Assembly: GCA_018333075.1 (NCBI GenBank)
Contig: BORH01000018.1
Span: 27,570-91,569 of the forward strand
DNA: 64,000 nt
Direction of reading: 5' to 3'
From: Heyndrickxia sporothermodurans
GTDB lineage: Bacteria; Bacillota; Bacilli; Bacillales; Bacillaceae_C
The translations under genes and the position numbers were made by a program. Position 1 is the stretch's first letter, and every line of letters starts with the position of its first letter. Shown piece by piece: positions 61,964-64,000 of the stretch. The notes below the pieces were generated by a model. That model was not told the DNA's origin, did not search any database, and saw only the letters and a program-made list of their open reading frames with translations.

Positions 61964-62674
61964 ATGAGTCGTAATGTGAAAATGATTAGCTTTATTTTAG
62001 GAGCACTTCTTTTATTTTTGCTCTTTCAATTTCAATTTTTTCAAAAAGATACTTGGGATTCATGGAACCTACCTTTATCGGGAAAAGTGATTATTATAGA
62101 CCCTGGACATGGTGGACCTGATGGAGGTGCCGGTGATTCAGATGCACTCGAAAAGGATATCGCATTAAAAATTTCTATAAAAATTAGAGACTATCTTCAA
62201 GAACAGGGAGCACTTGTGATGATGACACGTGAGGATGATACTGATTTGGCATCCCCCGAAACAAAAGGGATTAGCCGTAGAAAGGTAGAGGATTTAAAAA
62301 ACAGATTGAAAATGATAAATGAATCGGATGCAGATCTTTATTTAAGTATTCACTTGAATTCTATTCCTTCTCCAAGGTGGAGTGGTGCACAAACCTTCTA
62401 CTCACCACATTTTATAGAAAATAAAAGAATTGCTAAATTTATTCAAAATGAATTAATTAGGAATCTAGAAAACACGAAACGTGAAGCAAAGACATTAAAA
62501 AACATATATGTTGTGAAAAATGCAAATAAACCAGGCGCGTTAGTGGAAGTGGGGTTTTTATCCAATCCAACAGAGAGAAAAAATTTAAAAAGTGAAATAT
62601 ATCAAGAGAAAATTTCTGCTTCAATCTATAACGGTGTAATGAGATATTTTACAAATGAAAAAAATTTAAAGTAG
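61964..62674 (+). CDS. cwlD: N-acetylmuramoyl-L-alanine amidase CwlD
   Basis: 236 residues with an N-terminal membrane anchor (FILGALLLFLLFQFQFF). Amidase_3 motifs: IIDPGHGGPDGGAG (zinc His), EKDIALKIS (zinc Glu), YLSIHLNS (zinc His) and GALVEVGFLSN (catalytic Glu). CwlD starts the conversion of spore peptidoglycan muramic acid to muramic delta-lactam needed for cortex lysis at germination, so the organism should form spores. GGGAAGG precedes the ATG. Confidence 0.95.
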   Translation: MSRNVKMISFILGALLLFLLFQFQFFQKDTWDSWNLPLSGKVIIIDPGHGGPDGGAGDSDALEKDIALKISIKIRDYLQEQGALVMMTREDDTDLASPETKGISRRKVEDLKNRLKMINESDADLYLSIHLNSIPSPRWSGAQTFYSPHFIENKRIAKFIQNELIRNLENTKREAKTLKNIYVVKNANKPGALVEVGFLSNPTERKNLKSEIYQEKISASIYNGVMRYFTNEKNLK

Positions 62675-62687
62675 AGGCTATACTAAG

Positions 62688-62718
62688 GGTAATCGAATGA
62701 TTGGGCGATTGCCTTTTT
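62688..62718 (+). terminator. Terminator after cwlD
   Basis: GGTAATCG (62688-62695) pairs with CGATTGCC (62706-62713, one G-U), followed by TTTTTG. Confidence 0.8.
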
Positions 62719-62804
62719 GTCACGAGCAGAAACACTTCTTGAATTAAGAAATTGTGTTATACTGTTAGGGTGTAACCGAATTCACATCAAGGATGGTGTT
62801 TGAA

Positions 62805-63863
62805 GTGATAACTGAACAAGAAGTCGAAAAATTATTAAAAGGAATTCAAGATCCTTTCCTACATAAAACATTAGAAGAAACAGAAGGTATTCTAGAAGTT
62901 AAGGTAAAAGAAGAGAAAGAACATGTAAGTGTAAAACTTGCTATTGCAAAAACTGGGACAAGCGAACAGCTTCAAGTTCAAACATTAGTAGTTAATACAT
63001 TAAAAGAAGCTGGGGCTAAAACTGTCGGTATCCGATTTGCGGAGCTTCCTGAGGAAGTATTAGAAAAATTTAGAGGTTCTGAACCAGCAGGACAAGATAA
63101 CAATTTATTATCACCAACGAGTAAAACAACCTTTATTGCGATAGCAAGTGGTAAAGGTGGGGTAGGTAAGTCAACCGTTTCTGTGAATTTAGCTGTTTCA
63201 CTTGCTCGTCAAGGAAAAAAAGTCGGTCTGATTGATGCAGATATTTATGGCTTTAGTGTTCCAGATATGATGGGAGTAACAAGTCGACCAATAGTTAGAG
63301 GCGAAAGAATTATTCCTGTGGAACGACTGGGAGTAAAGGTTATCTCTATGGGATTCTTCGTAGAGGATAATGCACCAGTTATATGGCGTGGGCCAATGCT
63401 TGGTAAAATGTTAAACAACTTTTTCTCAGAAGTTGAGTGGGGAGATCTTGACTATTTATTATTAGATTTACCACCTGGAACAGGCGATGTTGCATTAGAT
63501 CTTCATACAATGCTTCCGCATTGTAAAGAAATTATTGTAACAACACCTCATCCTACCGCTGCATTTGTTGCAGCACGTGCAGGGGCAATGGCGTTAAAAA
63601 CGGATCATGAGCTTTTAGGTGTCATTGAAAATATGTCGTATTTTGAAAGTAAAGTAACAGGTGAGAAGGAATATGTATTTGGACGAGGTGGCGGAAAAAA
63701 ACTTGCCGAAGAACTTCGTACAGAGTTACTTGGACAGCTTCCTTTGCAGCAGCCTGATTGGGATGAAGAGGATTTTGCTCCTTCCATTTATGCTGAGGAC
63801 CATAAACTTGGGGAAATTTATGGGGATATTGCTAAAAAGGTAGTCGAACTTCTCAACAAATAA
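62805..63863 (+). CDS. salA: Mrp/NBP35-family ATPase SalA
   Basis: 352 residues from GTG 62805 (ITEQEVEKLLKGIQDPFL), the length of B. subtilis SalA; an in-frame ATG at 62793 overlaps the AAGGATGG site. An N-terminal MIP18-like domain precedes the ATPase domain with deviant Walker A SGKGGVGKST, GLIDADIYGFS, and LLLDLPPGTGD. The family includes Fe-S cluster carriers; SalA also acts as a regulator of scoC in B. subtilis. The CxxC typical of Fe-S carriers is not evident near ENMSYF. Confidence 0.93.
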   Translation: MITEQEVEKLLKGIQDPFLHKTLEETEGILEVKVKEEKEHVSVKLAIAKTGTSEQLQVQTLVVNTLKEAGAKTVGIRFAELPEEVLEKFRGSEPAGQDNNLLSPTSKTTFIAIASGKGGVGKSTVSVNLAVSLARQGKKVGLIDADIYGFSVPDMMGVTSRPIVRGERIIPVERLGVKVISMGFFVEDNAPVIWRGPMLGKMLNNFFSEVEWGDLDYLLLDLPPGTGDVALDLHTMLPHCKEIIVTTPHPTAAFVAARAGAMALKTDHELLGVIENMSYFESKVTGEKEYVFGRGGGKKLAEELRTELLGQLPLQQPDWDEEDFAPSIYAEDHKLGEIYGDIAKKVVELLNK

Positions 63864-63873
63864 TGATAAAAAG

Positions 63874-63921
63874 AGGGTGACTCAAAAGGTCGTTAAATAA
63901 CGACTTTTTGAGCACCCTTTT
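63874..63921 (+). terminator. Strong terminator after salA
   Basis: AGGGTG and CTCAAAAGGTCGTTA pair with TAACGACTTTTTGAG and CACCCT, a 20-bp stem with a short loop and T-run. Confidence 0.9.
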
Positions 63922-64000
63922 CATTTTGGTTTTTAGAATATCCAAAAGGTCTGGTTTTAGATACGGATAAGGGCTATTTCTGCCCTTATTTTTGTCCGTT
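63922..64000. other. Downstream edge without a gene
   Basis: No gene before the window ends. A second hairpin ATAAGGGC/GCCCTTAT with TTTT lies at 63967-63993. Confidence 0.5.

Noticed and set aside
62739-62763. Promoter TTGAAT/TATACT ahead of salA
   Set aside because: The spacer is only 13 bases, too short for a SigA promoter.

Overview
The window is AT-rich chromosomal DNA from a spore-forming Firmicute of the family Bacillaceae. Evidence for this is the canonical Bacillus order rpoC - L7Ae-like gene - rpsL - rpsG - fusA - tufA - S10/spc/alpha operons - ecfA1/ecfA2/ecfT - truA - rplM - rpsI, followed after an interruption by ybaK - cwlD - salA. Nearly every gene has a strong AGGAGG-type ribosome binding site, S14 is the short four-cysteine form, and a TasA/SipW module is present. 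I cannot name the species.

1-26351 holds the 3' two thirds of rpoC, the str operon, the S10-spc-alpha cluster, the ECF vitamin transporter module, truA and rplM-rpsI. The notable anomaly is that map (methionine aminopeptidase), normally between adk and infA, survives only as a pseudogene with several frameshifts and stops (about 18283-18840).

26337-51459 is a 25-kb genomic island inserted at the 3' end of rpsI. The sequence TTYTCAAAACG(TTAA) occurs at the rpsI end (26337), at two internal sites (34191 and 42145) and at a degenerate second copy of the rpsI 3' end (51400-51459). These sites divide the island into three tandem segments. Segment 1 (26.35-34.2 kb) looks like an integrative mobilizable element: intact tyrosine integrase, excisionase, Rep_trans-type relaxase, FtsK/TcpA-type coupling protein, a possible oriT, no conjugation pore genes, and cargo radC plus two GNAT genes. 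Segment 2 (34.2-42.15 kb) is a decayed relative: broken integrase, phage tail and endolysin fragments, a secreted nuclease, toxin and IS110 fragments, a truncated second radC and an acyltransferase. Both segments end in the same 165-bp repeat. Segment 3 (42.16-51.46 kb) has no integrase and carries a lipoprotein quinohaemoprotein dehydrogenase, two small unknown proteins, a complete pqqA-B-C-D-E pathway and an MFS transporter.

The PQQ cluster is the most unusual content. A Gram-positive cell would make pyrroloquinoline quinone and load it into a membrane-anchored dehydrogenase with its own haem c domain. pqqA is a 24-residue peptide gene. Both pqqB and pqqD appear to start with ATT, because no ATG, GTG or TTG can supply their conserved N-termini.

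51.7-61.2 kb holds a cluster of secreted proteins: a DUF4855-like protein and a GH20 hexosaminidase, which share F5/8C and FIMAH-type domains, flank a tapA-like/sipW/tasA module, with a convergent polysaccharide deacetylase. This suggests a TasA-type matrix fibre coupled to glycan-processing enzymes. 61.4-64 kb returns to the conserved chromosome (ybaK, cwlD, salA).
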